Of a stretch of DNA of 64,000 bases, positions 1 through 9,077 are shown one piece after another (position 1 is the stretch's first letter; each line of letters opens with the position of its first letter). The stretch comes from Palsa-147 sp036513895 (GTDB lineage: Bacteria > Acidobacteriota > Terriglobia > Acidiferrales > UBA7541). The DNA is taken from NCBI GenBank assembly GCA_036513895.1, contig DATBYF010000112.1, forward strand, positions 10,134-74,133. Reading direction: 5' to 3'. Below the pieces are notes generated by a model. It was not told where the DNA came from, searched no databases, and worked only from the letters and a program-made list of their open reading frames with translations. The position numbers and the translations under genes were made by a program.

Positions 1-2
1 AT

Positions 3-161
3 GAAGCCTCCGCCGCGGCCCGGCGCCGTGACGATTGGGAGTGTGAATATCTGGACACTGGCCGGGAAGCTGTGTGGCCGGATGAACCTCAGCCTTTAGG
101 GGAATCTGTGCCCGCGAACCCGGAGCGGAAGCAAGCGGGCGCTGGAATTGTTTTTTTCTGA
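3..161 (+). CDS. C-terminal end of a protein that starts outside the window
   Basis: Frame 3 is open from the window edge for 52 codons and ends in TGA at 159-161. The peptide is acidic and Arg/Glu/Pro rich, looks like ordinary protein sequence, and ends in IVFF. It converges on the next gene, whose stop lies at 234, and such convergence is normal. A competing frame-1 reading (1-99, starting with ATG) is shorter and looks less protein-like. No family is recognisable from this tail, so the product is unknown. Confidence 0.4.
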   Translation, partial: EASAAARRRDDWECEYLDTGREAVWPDEPQPLGESVPANPERKQAGAGIVFF

Positions 162-233
162 AGTTGATTTGTTGCTGAGGATGTTTTGTGATTTAGCGGG
201 CGGAACTGCTTGTCGCACTTTGTGAGCTTCGAG

Positions 234-1130
234 TCAGCTGACTTTCGTCATCTGGGCGGGCTCGAATACTTTCCAGCGTTTCCAATCCGATTGCCGGGTC
301 AGATCTCTCAACGACAGATTCCATTCGATTCCGAGACTCTCGTCTTCGCGCGCGAACAAGGCGATCCAGGAATTTCCGGGGGTAGCGGGAATTTCCTCAG
401 TCAACCGATCGAAGACATCGTCCTTCTCACCGTTTCCACTTCCAGTCTCATTCCCATTCCCATCCGCGGCGCGATACTGAGCCAACCGGTCGGCATCGAG
501 GGGCACGGCGAAAAGTATTAGTTCTTGGGGAGTCAGGGTAATCGTATTGTCCTCGGCGGTCATGAAGCGGTCGGAACGCAAGCAGAGCTCGAGGTCGCCT
601 TCTTTCCAGCGCAATTCCAGCGTGCGAACGCGGCCGGAGGGAGCAGCGGTTTTTTCATCGGCCAGTGACATTTCCCATAGCGTGATCGGGCGCGCCTCGT
701 TTACGAGATCATCGGGAAATACATCGAAAGAGCGCGTTTGCCATGTAGCGGACTTGGCTTGTGGAAGAACTTCGGTGACCGTGACGACGTTATGGCTGCG
801 CCATTGTTCGATTTTTACCGAGCCGACAAAATTTCCGTGCTCGCGAATGTATTGAAGCTGACGCGGAGTGGCTTTGACTATCTTGTGCCAAAATTCATCG
901 TTCACGCGAAAGCTGAACGTGAAGACGCGCTCGAGCGGCGATGGAGCGGATTCGTCGAGCTTGCGGCGAAAATTCGGGTCGGCGATCTCTTCGAGAGAGG
1001 CAACGCGGTCGGTCAACCGGCGAATCGTCCAGGATTGATGCACGAGAAGACGCTGCCAGTGCCGCGCCAGAACGACAAACACAAATCCGACAATGACGCA
1101 AACGGCGAACGCCACCCACACAATATCCAT
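234..1130 (-). CDS. Membrane-anchored hypothetical protein
   Basis: 298 aa. Residues 3-24 form one hydrophobic helix followed by RHWQR, so this is probably an N-terminally anchored protein with its bulk on one side of the membrane. Residues 25-60 are heptad-like and could be a short coiled coil. The remainder is a soluble, Trp- and Glu-rich domain I cannot assign. The start is supported by AAAGG seven bases before ATG. A 48-bp piece of its N-terminal membrane segment recurs at 23750-23797 in the same reading frame, showing that a related copy once existed there. Function unknown. Confidence 0.6.
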   Translation of the reverse strand: MDIVWVAFAVCVIVGFVFVVLARHWQRLLVHQSWTIRRLTDRVASLEEIADPNFRRKLDESAPSPLERVFTFSFRVNDEFWHKIVKATPRQLQYIREHGNFVGSVKIEQWRSHNVVTVTEVLPQAKSATWQTRSFDVFPDDLVNEARPITLWEMSLADEKTAAPSGRVRTLELRWKEGDLELCLRSDRFMTAEDNTITLTPQELILFAVPLDADRLAQYRAADGNGNETGSGNGEKDDVFDRLTEEIPATPGNSWIALFAREDESLGIEWNLSLRDLTRQSDWKRWKVFEPAQMTKVS

Positions 1131-1562
1131 TTCCTAACCTTTCAGTCCCTCGACCTCCCTGCATTCATCTTGCAGAACCTCCGAATTGTACTACAACAAT
1201 ACGTTGTCACCAGCGGAGCTGGCGGACAGACTCACATCAGCGCTCCGGCGGCACAGAAGTGTGTAACGATCCAATCACAGAATCCGATCGCACCTCAATC
1301 GACGCAGGTTGATAATTTCTCAATCGAGTCGGCGGGATGCTGAGAGCCAAATGTCTGTACCGCACTAGTTCGGGCTCGCCGGCAGACGGGGGGGCCAACA
1401 TTGAGACTTGGCGGAGTGCATGCAATGAGAGCTATCTTTCATAAGGCACTTTTGTACAAAACGCGGAGCGAATTCGTATTGAGATCGCGACTTAACGCGA
1501 TTTTAATGGGTAACTGGCTGTGCGTCTCCGGCGTCGCAAACGCCGCTTTGCGAAAATCGTCC
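1131..1562. other. Intergenic region, 432 bp
   Basis: Between the starts/stops of two minus-strand genes. It must contain the promoter of the 298-aa gene. No convincing gene, hairpin or repeat was seen. Confidence 0.4.
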
Positions 1563-4490
1563 TTAATTCTCCGTCAGGGCAATGTAAACATTGGAATACG
1601 TGCGGTCTTGATTCGGTGTGCCGCCACCAAAAACCGGAACGGAAATCGAAGTAGGCAGCGCGCCACCGGACGAAGCCGTTCGAGAGGTTGCGGTCGCGAG
1701 AAGCTGCATCCCAGCGTCCGAACCGAAATAAATCCTTCCGGCGGTGGAGTTTCCCGTGAACCCGAATACGTAGTAACCCGGGTCTAGTTTCACGCTTCCC
1801 TGCTTGCAGGCGTTGTCAGTCATTCCGGTGGAGCGGAACGACGTTGCGCCCCAGCTGCACTGCAAGGCGCCGGAGAGATTGTAAACGCCCACGTCGTAGA
1901 GATCGCCGCCCATCTTGTCCGCGGTGCCGATGTCAACGGTGAGGTGCGAGATCGTGATCGGAAATGGAATCCAGAACGCGACGACGATAATCGCGTTCAC
2001 GACCGAGGGCCCGCCTTGATTGCCCGCGTTGTTCGGCGAGGGAATGAAGGCCGTCTGCGGCGCACTCGCTCCGCAGATCGAACCCGTGCCGGTAAGAAGG
2101 CCACCGGTGCCCCATGTAGCGCAGCCGGACGGCGTGCCTGTAAAGTACGGTACCGTGCCACCAGCAGGATTCGCATTCGACGCTGCGAAGCGGTAGTAAG
2201 GCGCAACCGTTGAGTTGTAATAGCTATTGTGTCCATTAGTTACGGTCGCTCCAACGTCAGTATAGCTCGTAGTTGAGGTGCAATTAACAATTGTCGCTAT
2301 TAACGAACGATTCGAGTTGAATGTTCCCCCTGCCGTAGTATTGCGATAGACGTAGCATCCACCGGGATTGGTCCCTTCCGGAACTGCCCAGCTCAGAGCA
2401 ACCGCGTCGCTAGACCCGGAAAGGGTTACGCTGATTTCATTGCTGCCAGCCGACTTCGATTTGCCGCTGCCCGCTGATGCTGCTTGGATGCTGTAGTAGT
2501 ACGTTCCGTTCTCAAGCGTGCCTCCCGTTGTCGGTGTTCCTGCTAATCCGGTGGGCGCAAGCGCAGCCGCAAACTCAACGTCAAGTGTGTTCGCGCTGTT
2601 ACGAGAGAAGCTGGATTCGTAACCATAGTGAGTGCCGTCGGCAAACTCGTAGCCATAGTAGGGGCTGATACCGAGATTTGCATTGCTATTTCCAGCTTGA
2701 AACAAGGTCAACGGTGGAAGTTGTCCGGCGCCGCCGCAGCCGTAGTACATCGTGGCCAGCAACTCAGCGTGATAGCCACAGGTGCTCTGGTTCGTACTCG
2801 AAAATGCCTGTCCTGCTTGAGTTTCGACCTGAGCATTGGCGCCGCTCGAAGGGAAACCGTTATTTGCGCCCTGGATGCTTACCCGGCTTGTTACGCTACC
2901 TCCGCCTACGGAGAGGAGCGGGGCACCGTTGCACGATAAAACGTTGTTCAAGTACAGAGCTGTTGAAGGAGCGGCGAATCCTCCGGCATTATAGCTAACG
3001 AAAGACTGTGGGCCTTCTGGGCAGTCATACATCTGAACGTTATTGAATGAAGCGGGAAGGCCCTGGAAGCTGCCAGCCGTCGCTGCGGTATTGCTCACGG
3101 TGTAGAACGGCATCTCTGCGTTTTCCATCTGCACGTTGTCGAAATAGTTGTTTCCGCCGCCATTGGTGCATGTCGTCGTCCTGCAATCCCAGACGATTCC
3201 GCCCCCTGAGATAATCGTGTCGCGCATCTGCAGGAGGCCTAGATTGTCCTGCGGCACGGGCGAACCAGTTACGAACGCCATGACAACTGACGCGACGTAA
3301 GGCAAAGTGCCGTACCCGGAATCAATACACCCGCTGCGATACCAGATCCAAAAGGTGTTATAGATCGCGAGAGCTGTGTTGTCAGTGACGTCGGCTGAGC
3401 CCGTGCGAAGTCCATTACCGGTGTACTGAGCGGTTAGACAAACGTTGTCGAAGGTAATTCCCGCCGTGTTGTAAAGCTGCACCGCCTGGTTGTAACCCGT
3501 GATGTTCATATCTCGAAGCGTAACGGACTCTGATGAACCTGCCCCATTGAACAGAAAGACGGGCGCCATATTGGGATGTGCGCCCGTGGTGATGGTAATC
3601 GAGGTCTTTGGAGGCCGAGCAAATTGCGTACCGGCTGCCTGATACGACGAACCACCTTGGAGGGTCAATCCTTTGCAAGTCAATGGATACGTAAACACCG
3701 ACGACGTGGACGGCTTTTGCGGCTGTGAAACTTTATACTGGCCACTCGGAAAATAGACTGTTCCTCCCGGGCTTGCACACGCCGCGTTGATGGCGGCCTG
3801 AATCGCGGAGGTCGAATCGATCGCGGCTGACGGATCCGCGCCATGTGTGGACACGTCGATCCAAGGACTCGGGCTTTGAAAGCCCGATCTGGGCGTCACT
3901 TGCAAAGGGCCCGTGCTGACGCTCAAGGAAGCGAACGTTTCGGCGCTCAACGTGCCCCTGACGCGTGCGTTGCCGCCCACGTTCAAGTTTCCTCCGAGAT
4001 TGATGGACGTCGCGGTAATGGAATTGAAAGCAGGCGTTGAGGGATCGTTCGGCAAAATAGTGTCGTTCATCGTGTACGTCTTGACGCCGGAACCGGAAAC
4101 CTGGACCACGTAGCGGCCCGGCGCAGCATAAAAGTGATAGTGGCCTAGGTCATCGGACTGAGTCGGATTCGGCGAGGGAGTCGTCAGCGTCGCGTCGGTA
4201 TAAAGTATAGCGAGGGGCGAACATGGAGCGCCGGTGGCTCCATTCAAGCAGACGGTAATGGTCGCGCCAGCAATCGGCCGGCCGCTCGCGCCGAAGGCAA
4301 TGTCGTCTTTGCGCGAGCCCTGAGCACGCGCCGTCGACACGTTTGCCATTAGCGCGCAAATCAGAATTACGTACGCGCCGGCGCAACGCAACGTGAAGGT
4401 AGAAATGGTCGCGAGATACGAGCCGCGGCCTGAGCAGATGACCGCGAGGCGCGCGACAGCATTTTGGAGAATGGTTGTGAATACGGTCAT
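1563..4490 (-). CDS. Exported beta-helix protein, pectate-lyase-3 superfamily
   Basis: 975 aa. A long N-region is followed by a hydrophobic segment (about 36-54) ending at ARAQ, a plausible Sec signal peptide. Residues about 60-125 look like a carboxypeptidase-regulatory/beta-sandwich repeat (GRPIAGATITVCLNG and PGRYVVQVSG). From about residue 208 the text IDVSTHGADPSAAIDSTSAI, then GGTVYFPSGQYKV, is the classic opening of the pectate_lyase_3 / right-handed beta-helix family. A fibronectin-III-like module follows near 630-740 (YYYSIQAASAGSG and GCYVYRNT). Such proteins bind or cleave polysaccharide outside the cell. It lies downstream of a methyltransferase and a GT2 gene on the same strand, suggesting exopolysaccharide processing. 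The substrate cannot be predicted. ATG is preceded by AAAGGTGACGAC. Confidence 0.75.
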   Translation of the reverse strand: MTVFTTILQNAVARLAVICSGRGSYLATISTFTLRCAGAYVILICALMANVSTARAQGSRKDDIAFGASGRPIAGATITVCLNGATGAPCSPLAILYTDATLTTPSPNPTQSDDLGHYHFYAAPGRYVVQVSGSGVKTYTMNDTILPNDPSTPAFNSITATSINLGGNLNVGGNARVRGTLSAETFASLSVSTGPLQVTPRSGFQSPSPWIDVSTHGADPSAAIDSTSAIQAAINAACASPGGTVYFPSGQYKVSQPQKPSTSSVFTYPLTCKGLTLQGGSSYQAAGTQFARPPKTSITITTGAHPNMAPVFLFNGAGSSESVTLRDMNITGYNQAVQLYNTAGITFDNVCLTAQYTGNGLRTGSADVTDNTALAIYNTFWIWYRSGCIDSGYGTLPYVASVVMAFVTGSPVPQDNLGLLQMRDTIISGGGIVWDCRTTTCTNGGGNNYFDNVQMENAEMPFYTVSNTAATAGSFQGLPASFNNVQMYDCPEGPQSFVSYNAGGFAAPSTALYLNNVLSCNGAPLLSVGGGSVTSRVSIQGANNGFPSSGANAQVETQAGQAFSSTNQSTCGYHAELLATMYYGCGGAGQLPPLTLFQAGNSNANLGISPYYGYEFADGTHYGYESSFSRNSANTLDVEFAAALAPTGLAGTPTTGGTLENGTYYYSIQAASAGSGKSKSAGSNEISVTLSGSSDAVALSWAVPEGTNPGGCYVYRNTTAGGTFNSNRSLIATIVNCTSTTSYTDVGATVTNGHNSYYNSTVAPYYRFAASNANPAGGTVPYFTGTPSGCATWGTGGLLTGTGSICGASAPQTAFIPSPNNAGNQGGPSVVNAIIVVAFWIPFPITISHLTVDIGTADKMGGDLYDVGVYNLSGALQCSWGATSFRSTGMTDNACKQGSVKLDPGYYVFGFTGNSTAGRIYFGSDAGMQLLATATSRTASSGGALPTSISVPVFGGGTPNQDRTYSNVYIALTEN

Positions 4491-4663
4491 GTCGTCACCT
4501 TTGAAATCGGTTCATTCGATACGGGCTGGAGAGCTATTGTGCACCGAGTGCGGCGCGTATGGGAATTCTCCCACTCGGCGTTGAGCGTTCGAAGTCTGAG
4601 TGTGTCATCTGAGTTCTGGGCGCCGACGTTCCTGAAAATGTCGTCTAAGTGCGTTGGAACGTT

Positions 4664-5359
4664 TCAGCCTGGTTTTCGAGCGAGGACTTGATACTGGGCG
4701 CCCAAAGGCAACTTCTGCAGCTGCTTTTCGAGTGGCCGCAGCACCTTCAAAGCGCGTGGGAAGATAAACGCAAAATCGGTGCGAAGAATTTGAAAGCCTC
4801 CATCGCTCAGCAGACCTCGAGTCTCGGATGGCGTCAACGGGATGGCGTCTTTATCGAAACTGCATTTAGACATAACGTAACGCGTGCCCGGGTTCCACGA
4901 GTGATTCTCCCACAGCGCAAAGAGTCCTGCAGATCGCAGTGCTCGGTAGACGTATCCGACCGCCGCCTCTCTTTCTGATAGTGGGATGTGGTGGAACACG
5001 CCGTTGCAGTATGCCAGATCAATCGTGCCGTCTGGCTCGTACTCGTTTATCAACGAAAACCGACAATTCCCCGGGCAGGATTGCCGCTGCGCCAACTTGA
5101 TGGAACGGGGTGACACATCCACGCCGATGATCTGGTCAAGTCCGAACTGTTCGCGAAGCAGTGGCGCAGTAGTACCTACGCCACATCCGAAATCGAGGCC
5201 GCGCTTCGGCGAGTCGCGTAAATCGTCCAGACACCGTCCCAACAAGGAGACGCGCCCTTTCGCAAAATAAGCTCGGTCTTCGCCGGACACCTCGAGCGCG
5301 GCCTCAAGTTCGGCATCATATTCGTCGGCAAAACGGTCAAACGCCGCGTGCTCATTCAT
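4664..5359 (-). CDS. Class I SAM-dependent methyltransferase
   Basis: 231 aa. Motif I is LDFGCGVGT (about 54-62), followed by the acidic motif-II region IIGVDVSPRSI, an NGVFHHIP segment (motif IV region) and a C-terminal QYQVLARKPG strand. These are the hallmarks of the Rossmann-fold methyltransferase_11/25 group. It presumably methylates a small molecule or sugar. It lies 85 bp downstream of the GT2 gene and 173 bp upstream of the beta-helix gene on the same strand, so a role in surface polysaccharide or lipid-carrier modification is reasonable but inferred. Confidence 0.85.
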   Translation of the reverse strand: MNEHAAFDRFADEYDAELEAALEVSGEDRAYFAKGRVSLLGRCLDDLRDSPKRGLDFGCGVGTTAPLLREQFGLDQIIGVDVSPRSIKLAQRQSCPGNCRFSLINEYEPDGTIDLAYCNGVFHHIPLSEREAAVGYVYRALRSAGLFALWENHSWNPGTRYVMSKCSFDKDAIPLTPSETRGLLSDGGFQILRTDFAFIFPRALKVLRPLEKQLQKLPLGAQYQVLARKPG

Positions 5360-5444
5360 CTGCGGGCCCGGTTCCAGGCATCCTTGTCCCGCTTATCAAG
5401 AATATTCGAAATGGAACGGCATCTCCCCCGAAGAACTTCAACGC

Positions 5445-6710
5445 TTACTCGCCGCGTTTCAGTGTGTAATCTCCGATATAAGTACCGCGGCTGATTCCCA
5501 GCATGCTAAGAAGAAAAGAGGCGAAGAAAATCTGAACACCGAGAAAAAACCAGAGCGACCAAAATAGAACTGCGCGTTCGTCGTGCAGTCGCCCGAAACC
5601 TTCGGAAGCCCAGATCCAGAAGACTCTCGTATCGCCAACAAATCCTACGAATGTCAAAGTCGCTCCTAATAGCAAGCCATGTTCTAATTTCACGTGGTGC
5701 AGCATGCGTTTCAGAGACACCGGATTGCGATCAAATCGCTCGGCATAGCTGAATAGCTTTGCAAACAAGCCAAACGAAAAAATCTGCGCCCCGAGGAGCG
5801 TGAACAAAACTCCAAATATCATAGTGTGTATGTCCAAGTACACGTGTGGCGTCATCTCTCGAGGCCCGGGGTAGAGCCAGAAGACAATGACGATGCCGAG
5901 CAGCATCAGGAAACTTCCTGGCAGCAGGAACAGCCAATCCGGGGCGTAGAGCACCATAAAACGCAGCACACGCCATCCATCATTGAAACTACGCAGGTGC
6001 GGCGGCCGGCCGCGCTTATCCGGCCAAAGCACAATTGGGATCTCAGTCATTCGCACACGCGCTTGTGCGGCCTTGATGACAAATTCAGGCGCCCACTCCA
6101 TCCCAGAAGTGCGAAGATCGAACCGTTCGTAGGCTGCACGCGTAAAACCGCGTAGGCCGCAAAGGCAATCACCGACTCCGGTTCGGAAAAATAGGTTCAT
6201 CAGCGCGGTCAAGCCGGGATTGCCGATGTATTTGTGGCTCCACGGCATGGCCCCCGGTTTGATTTCGCCGCGAAATCGATTGCCCATCACAACGTCGTAT
6301 CCCTCGCGCCATTTGCGCACAAAAGCAGGGACCGTGGAGAAATCATAACTATCGTCCGCGTCGCCCATGATGATGAATTCACCCCGCGCCGAAGCAATCC
6401 CACTCCTTAGGGCTGAACCATACCCTCGATCCTTGACGTGGACGACCCGAGCTCCATGCTCCTTGGCGATTTCGATCGAGCCGTCTGTTGAGCCGTTGTC
6501 GGCGACCAAAACTTCGCCACGTATACCACTCGAAGCGAAAGCATTCCGAGCTTTATCAATGCAAAAGGCGAGCGAATTGGCTTCGTCCAAACACGGAATT
6601 ACGACGGAGACCTCGATGCTCTCCAATCCAGTCGACTCACCCATTGATGGTGCCGGGAGTCCGGCTCTCGAATCCCGATTTGTCACCAAGCCTTCATCTC
6701 TCTGATCCAC
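5445..6710 (-). CDS. Family 2 glycosyltransferase with C-terminal membrane helices
   Basis: 421 aa. The GT-A domain spans about residues 33-250: VVIPCLDEANSL, VLVADNGSTDGS and a D-rich metal-binding motif GDADDSYDF. This is the DPM1/dolichyl-phosphate-glucose type that makes polyprenyl-phosphate sugars. Three or four hydrophobic helices follow (about 255-280, 292-322, 350-370, 385-410). The likely role is transfer of a sugar from a nucleotide donor to a lipid carrier at the inner membrane. The start used is GTG at 6710; an in-frame ATG at 6644 would remove a disordered 22-residue lead. It heads the minus-strand group with the methyltransferase and the beta-helix protein. Confidence 0.85.
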   Translation of the reverse strand: MDQRDEGLVTNRDSRAGLPAPSMGESTGLESIEVSVVIPCLDEANSLAFCIDKARNAFASSGIRGEVLVADNGSTDGSIEIAKEHGARVVHVKDRGYGSALRSGIASARGEFIIMGDADDSYDFSTVPAFVRKWREGYDVVMGNRFRGEIKPGAMPWSHKYIGNPGLTALMNLFFRTGVGDCLCGLRGFTRAAYERFDLRTSGMEWAPEFVIKAAQARVRMTEIPIVLWPDKRGRPPHLRSFNDGWRVLRFMVLYAPDWLFLLPGSFLMLLGIVIVFWLYPGPREMTPHVYLDIHTMIFGVLFTLLGAQIFSFGLFAKLFSYAERFDRNPVSLKRMLHHVKLEHGLLLGATLTFVGFVGDTRVFWIWASEGFGRLHDERAVLFWSLWFFLGVQIFFASFLLSMLGISRGTYIGDYTLKRGE

Positions 6711-6987
6711 TTGTTGGCGCCCTCACAAACTTGGCAGGATAGCAAGATTGCAGATATTCGGCGAGCGTATCCCGCGACTCGATAGACATGCGATTGCGAA
6801 ACGTCACAGCCCGCGTGATCGTGCATTTGTGCGAAGTCTCGCCACAGGGAACCAGCCAATACCCAGCCCGTGTAATGGCAGGCACCGGATTCCGTCCCGA
6901 AGATTCTTTGGGGGTTATTGATTTACCCCTTGGAATGAACTTTTTGATGACAGTTGGCGCAAAGCGTGACCAGATTTGATTCGGCAT
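6694..6987 (-). CDS. Doubtful small ORF between the HNH and GT2 genes
   Basis: 97 aa with two Cys and a basic bias, overlapping the HNH gene at its 5' end and the GT2 start by 17 nt. If real it would be the last gene of the phage-like cassette, possibly starting at an internal ATG near 6789. No family is recognisable and the 5' part is probably an out-of-frame reading of the HNH gene. Listed only because the 180-bp gap would otherwise be empty. Confidence 0.2.
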   Translation of the reverse strand: MPNQIWSRFAPTVIKKFIPRGKSITPKESSGRNPVPAITRAGYWLVPCGETSHKCTITRAVTFRNRMSIESRDTLAEYLQSCYPAKFVRAPTSGSER

Positions 6988-7144
6988 CGTCGCCTAGCCG
7001 CCCACGTGAATTGATGTGGTGAACGTGAAGGTCAGCAAGGCTACCGCAATTTTGGCACCGCCATCCATCCCGCTCAAGTATCTGGCGCCAAAGTTTCCGA
7101 TAGGACGCCGAGCTCAGCTTGACTCTTGAATGAGCTCCTTTCAC
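6923..7144 (-). CDS. Small HNH endonuclease
   Basis: 73 aa. All HNH features are visible: C30xxC33, the catalytic HVHH motif at 40-43, N45, N57 and the second knuckle C62xxC65H66 with H70. This is a near-minimal beta-beta-alpha metal nuclease of the phage/mobile-element type that nicks or cuts DNA. Its ATG overlaps the upstream gene's stop by 4 nt (ATGA), so it is translationally coupled. The context (RecB-like nuclease, Rad52-like annealer) points to a phage-derived recombination cassette. Confidence 0.85.
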   Translation of the reverse strand: MKGAHSRVKLSSASYRKLWRQILERDGWRCQNCGSLADLHVHHINSRGRLGDDAESNLVTLCANCHQKVHSKG

Positions 7145-7866
7145 GATGCACTCCGCATGTGCTCAAGGAATTCTTGTTTCTGGGGACGAGGAAGAAGGCA
7201 AAAAAGCCGATCGAGAGACACCAATAGTGCTTTGGAGTTTTCTCCTTCAAGGCTCGCACCCGCCAAGAAATCCGCACAGATCATTTCCAGGCAATAGCCG
7301 CGAGACTTGTCGGTCCCCAGCATCAGTGCTGCGGTCTCGAGCGCCTGCTCGACGACCGCAAGCTGGCTCTTGTACACCTTGAAATAGAGCATCTCCCAGG
7401 GCTCCATCTCTTTCCCCGTCAAGTGCTTTTCAACTTCGCGCTTGAACTCTTCCTTGGGCAACTGCTGTGCTCTGTGCAACCAGGTTGCACAATCGAACTC
7501 CGCTCCATCCCGCCGCGCTACCTTCGCCAGTTCTGTGGCCTTTGACCAACCCACTTCTTTCAAGTGTGGCTTGGGGATCCGAGGCAACTGCTCGTGAATG
7601 GCCATCAGGTAGTAGGCTTTCCTCCGTGACTCTGGGAAGCGCTTCTCGAGGAACTCATCAAAGGACTTGAGATTGTCGAGCCGCCAGTATTGCCCAGAGC
7701 GGACTTCGCACAAATAACGGCCGAGCTCGACAAAGCGCGTGTCACGCTCTCGCTCGGTCGCTCGCTCCCATCCCAAGATCTCCTCGATCTTGGTGATAAC
7801 GAACATCGCCCGGCGGCGATTGAGCTTCGGAGCCACCAGCGGTCTCCCGTTAGTCACCCAAGTCAT
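7141..7866 (-). CDS. Unknown protein of the recombination cassette
   Basis: 241 aa from the ATG at 7866; a TTG at 7917 would give 258 aa but a 68-nt overlap with the upstream gene. The ATG gives a 17-nt overlap, the same length as at the next junction upstream. The sequence is charged and helical, with LGRYLCEVRSGQYWRL and FDEFLEKRFPESRRKAY near the N-terminus, resembling phage-type DNA-associated helical proteins. No catalytic motif was found. Function unknown; its place between two nucleases suggests a role in DNA processing. Confidence 0.65.
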   Translation of the reverse strand: MTWVTNGRPLVAPKLNRRRAMFVITKIEEILGWERATERERDTRFVELGRYLCEVRSGQYWRLDNLKSFDEFLEKRFPESRRKAYYLMAIHEQLPRIPKPHLKEVGWSKATELAKVARRDGAEFDCATWLHRAQQLPKEEFKREVEKHLTGKEMEPWEMLYFKVYKSQLAVVEQALETAALMLGTDKSRGYCLEMICADFLAGASLEGENSKALLVSLDRLFCLLPRPQKQEFLEHMRSAS

Positions 7867-8659
7867 TAAGCCAGTCAAGGTCAATGGCTCCTGGCCGACG
7901 AATGAGATTCGCGTCAATCAGCGGCTGATTGTTGAGACAAAGCCCGAGGTGCGGGCAGCTGACACAGCCGTTCTGAGGGAAGCGGATGCCGCTGTGGGAA
8001 ACGAATTGCCCAGCTTCGATCTGGGAAACCGTGGTTTCAACCAAGCGGCCATACTCCCGTCGTTGCTCCTCGGATATCGTGGCCTTGAGGTATTGGATCT
8101 CAGGCTGGTTCTTTCGCACGAACACCACCACGGCGACCTCGGGAATTCCGCTGATCCAGGAGTAGCAGATCAGCTGAGGATCAAGGGCCAACAATCCTTC
8201 GGGCTCTTCCGGATAACGGCTCGCCGTAGTCTTCCAATCAATGACGCAGGGAGTGCCATCAAGCTCTCCAAGAGCATCGATGTAAGAAACGAACTCGTTG
8301 TTTGGCCCGAGAGATCGAACCAACTTCACTTGCAGGTCCTTCTTCGGACAGGGAATCTGAACCCGATCGTCCTGAGCGAATCGCTCGAGCAGATGAACTC
8401 CCTGGTGAACCAGCCGGTCCCAGGAATCACCTTTCTTGTATTCAAATGGCGCATCGCGATACGCACCCCATTCTTTGAACAGGACCACACTCGGATCCTC
8501 TCGGAGGAAGTAGGCTCCGAGTGCCTTTTCAAACGAACGGCCGAAGGCCATAGCGGCCCGGGTTTCCTTCTCCTGCCAACCATCAAGGTATCGGTAGCGA
8601 TAGCTGCGGGGACAGCGAACAAATTGACTGATCTGCGTGTGGCTATAGATCATGGTCAT
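7850..8659 (-). CDS. Cas4/RecB-like PD-(D/E)XK nuclease with Fe-S cysteines
   Basis: 269 aa. It opens with SHTQISQFVRCPRSYRYRYL, the RecB/Cas4/AddB-type entry containing C16. The nuclease core is YIDALGELDG (D128) then IDWKTT (D141, K143), followed by QLICY (Q162xxxY166). C232, C235 and C241 near the C-terminus complete, with C16, a four-cysteine set like the 4Fe-4S cluster of Cas4/AddB. The expected activity is ssDNA exonuclease end processing. No cas1, cas2 or repeat array lies nearby, so this is a phage/mobile-element version. The start is ATG 8659 (or 8653), overlapping the upstream gene by 17 nt. Confidence 0.85.
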   Translation of the reverse strand: MTMIYSHTQISQFVRCPRSYRYRYLDGWQEKETRAAMAFGRSFEKALGAYFLREDPSVVLFKEWGAYRDAPFEYKKGDSWDRLVHQGVHLLERFAQDDRVQIPCPKKDLQVKLVRSLGPNNEFVSYIDALGELDGTPCVIDWKTTASRYPEEPEGLLALDPQLICYSWISGIPEVAVVVFVRKNQPEIQYLKATISEEQRREYGRLVETTVSQIEAGQFVSHSGIRFPQNGCVSCPHLGLCLNNQPLIDANLIRRPGAIDLDWLNDLGD

Positions 8660-9077
8660 GACTCAGCCGAGTCGCAGAAGACGTGAGCAGTTCTTCCCAT
8701 TCACCGGCAGGAGCAAACCCTTCAAGGTTCTGGTAAGAGCGGCCGTTGAAGGTGACGAGTGAGGTTCGAATGACACCGCGGAGGTTCAGGAGCGCTTTCT
8801 CATCCACCTGATCTTTCCCGAGCAGTTCAGTGTCATAGGCAAAGTCCCGTAGAAACCAATTGAGCTTCCAAAGTGCTCGCTCGCTGCAGTACAGGCGCCC
8901 GGAGAAGGAATGGGTGGCGAACGGCTCGGGTTCAAGAATTACAAACCGGAGAATCAAGAATGGCTTCTGCGGATGCCAGCGGTAGGAAGCTGTATCGACA
9001 CGCACCAGAAACAAGCCCTCGAGTGGGCGAGCAGCTGCTTGTTGCCCTGAGTGCAGACCTGGGATTTGCCGTTTCAT
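8643..9077 (-). CDS. Unknown phage-type protein of the recombination cassette
   Basis: 144 aa. A beta-rich N-terminal half (FLVRVDTASYRWHP and PFLILRFVILEPEPFATHSF) precedes SERALWKLNWFLRDFAYD and a C-terminal part with FNGRSYQNLEGFAPA. The arrangement resembles small single-strand-binding/DUF669-like proteins seen beside phage recombinases, but that likeness is only by eye. Its start overlaps the Rad52-like gene by 4 nt and its end overlaps the nuclease gene by 17 nt, so co-expression is near certain. Confidence 0.65.
   Translation of the reverse strand: MKRQIPGLHSGQQAAARPLEGLFLVRVDTASYRWHPQKPFLILRFVILEPEPFATHSFSGRLYCSERALWKLNWFLRDFAYDTELLGKDQVDEKALLNLRGVIRTSLVTFNGRSYQNLEGFAPAGEWEELLTSSATRLSHDHDL

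Noticed and set aside
7850..8659. Cas4 of a CRISPR system
   Set aside because: No repeat array and no cas1/cas2 in the window; the neighbours are phage-type recombination genes.
7739..8686. 315-codon plus-strand ORF opposite the RecB-like nuclease
   Set aside because: A shadow frame; the minus-strand nuclease motifs and gene overlaps are decisive.
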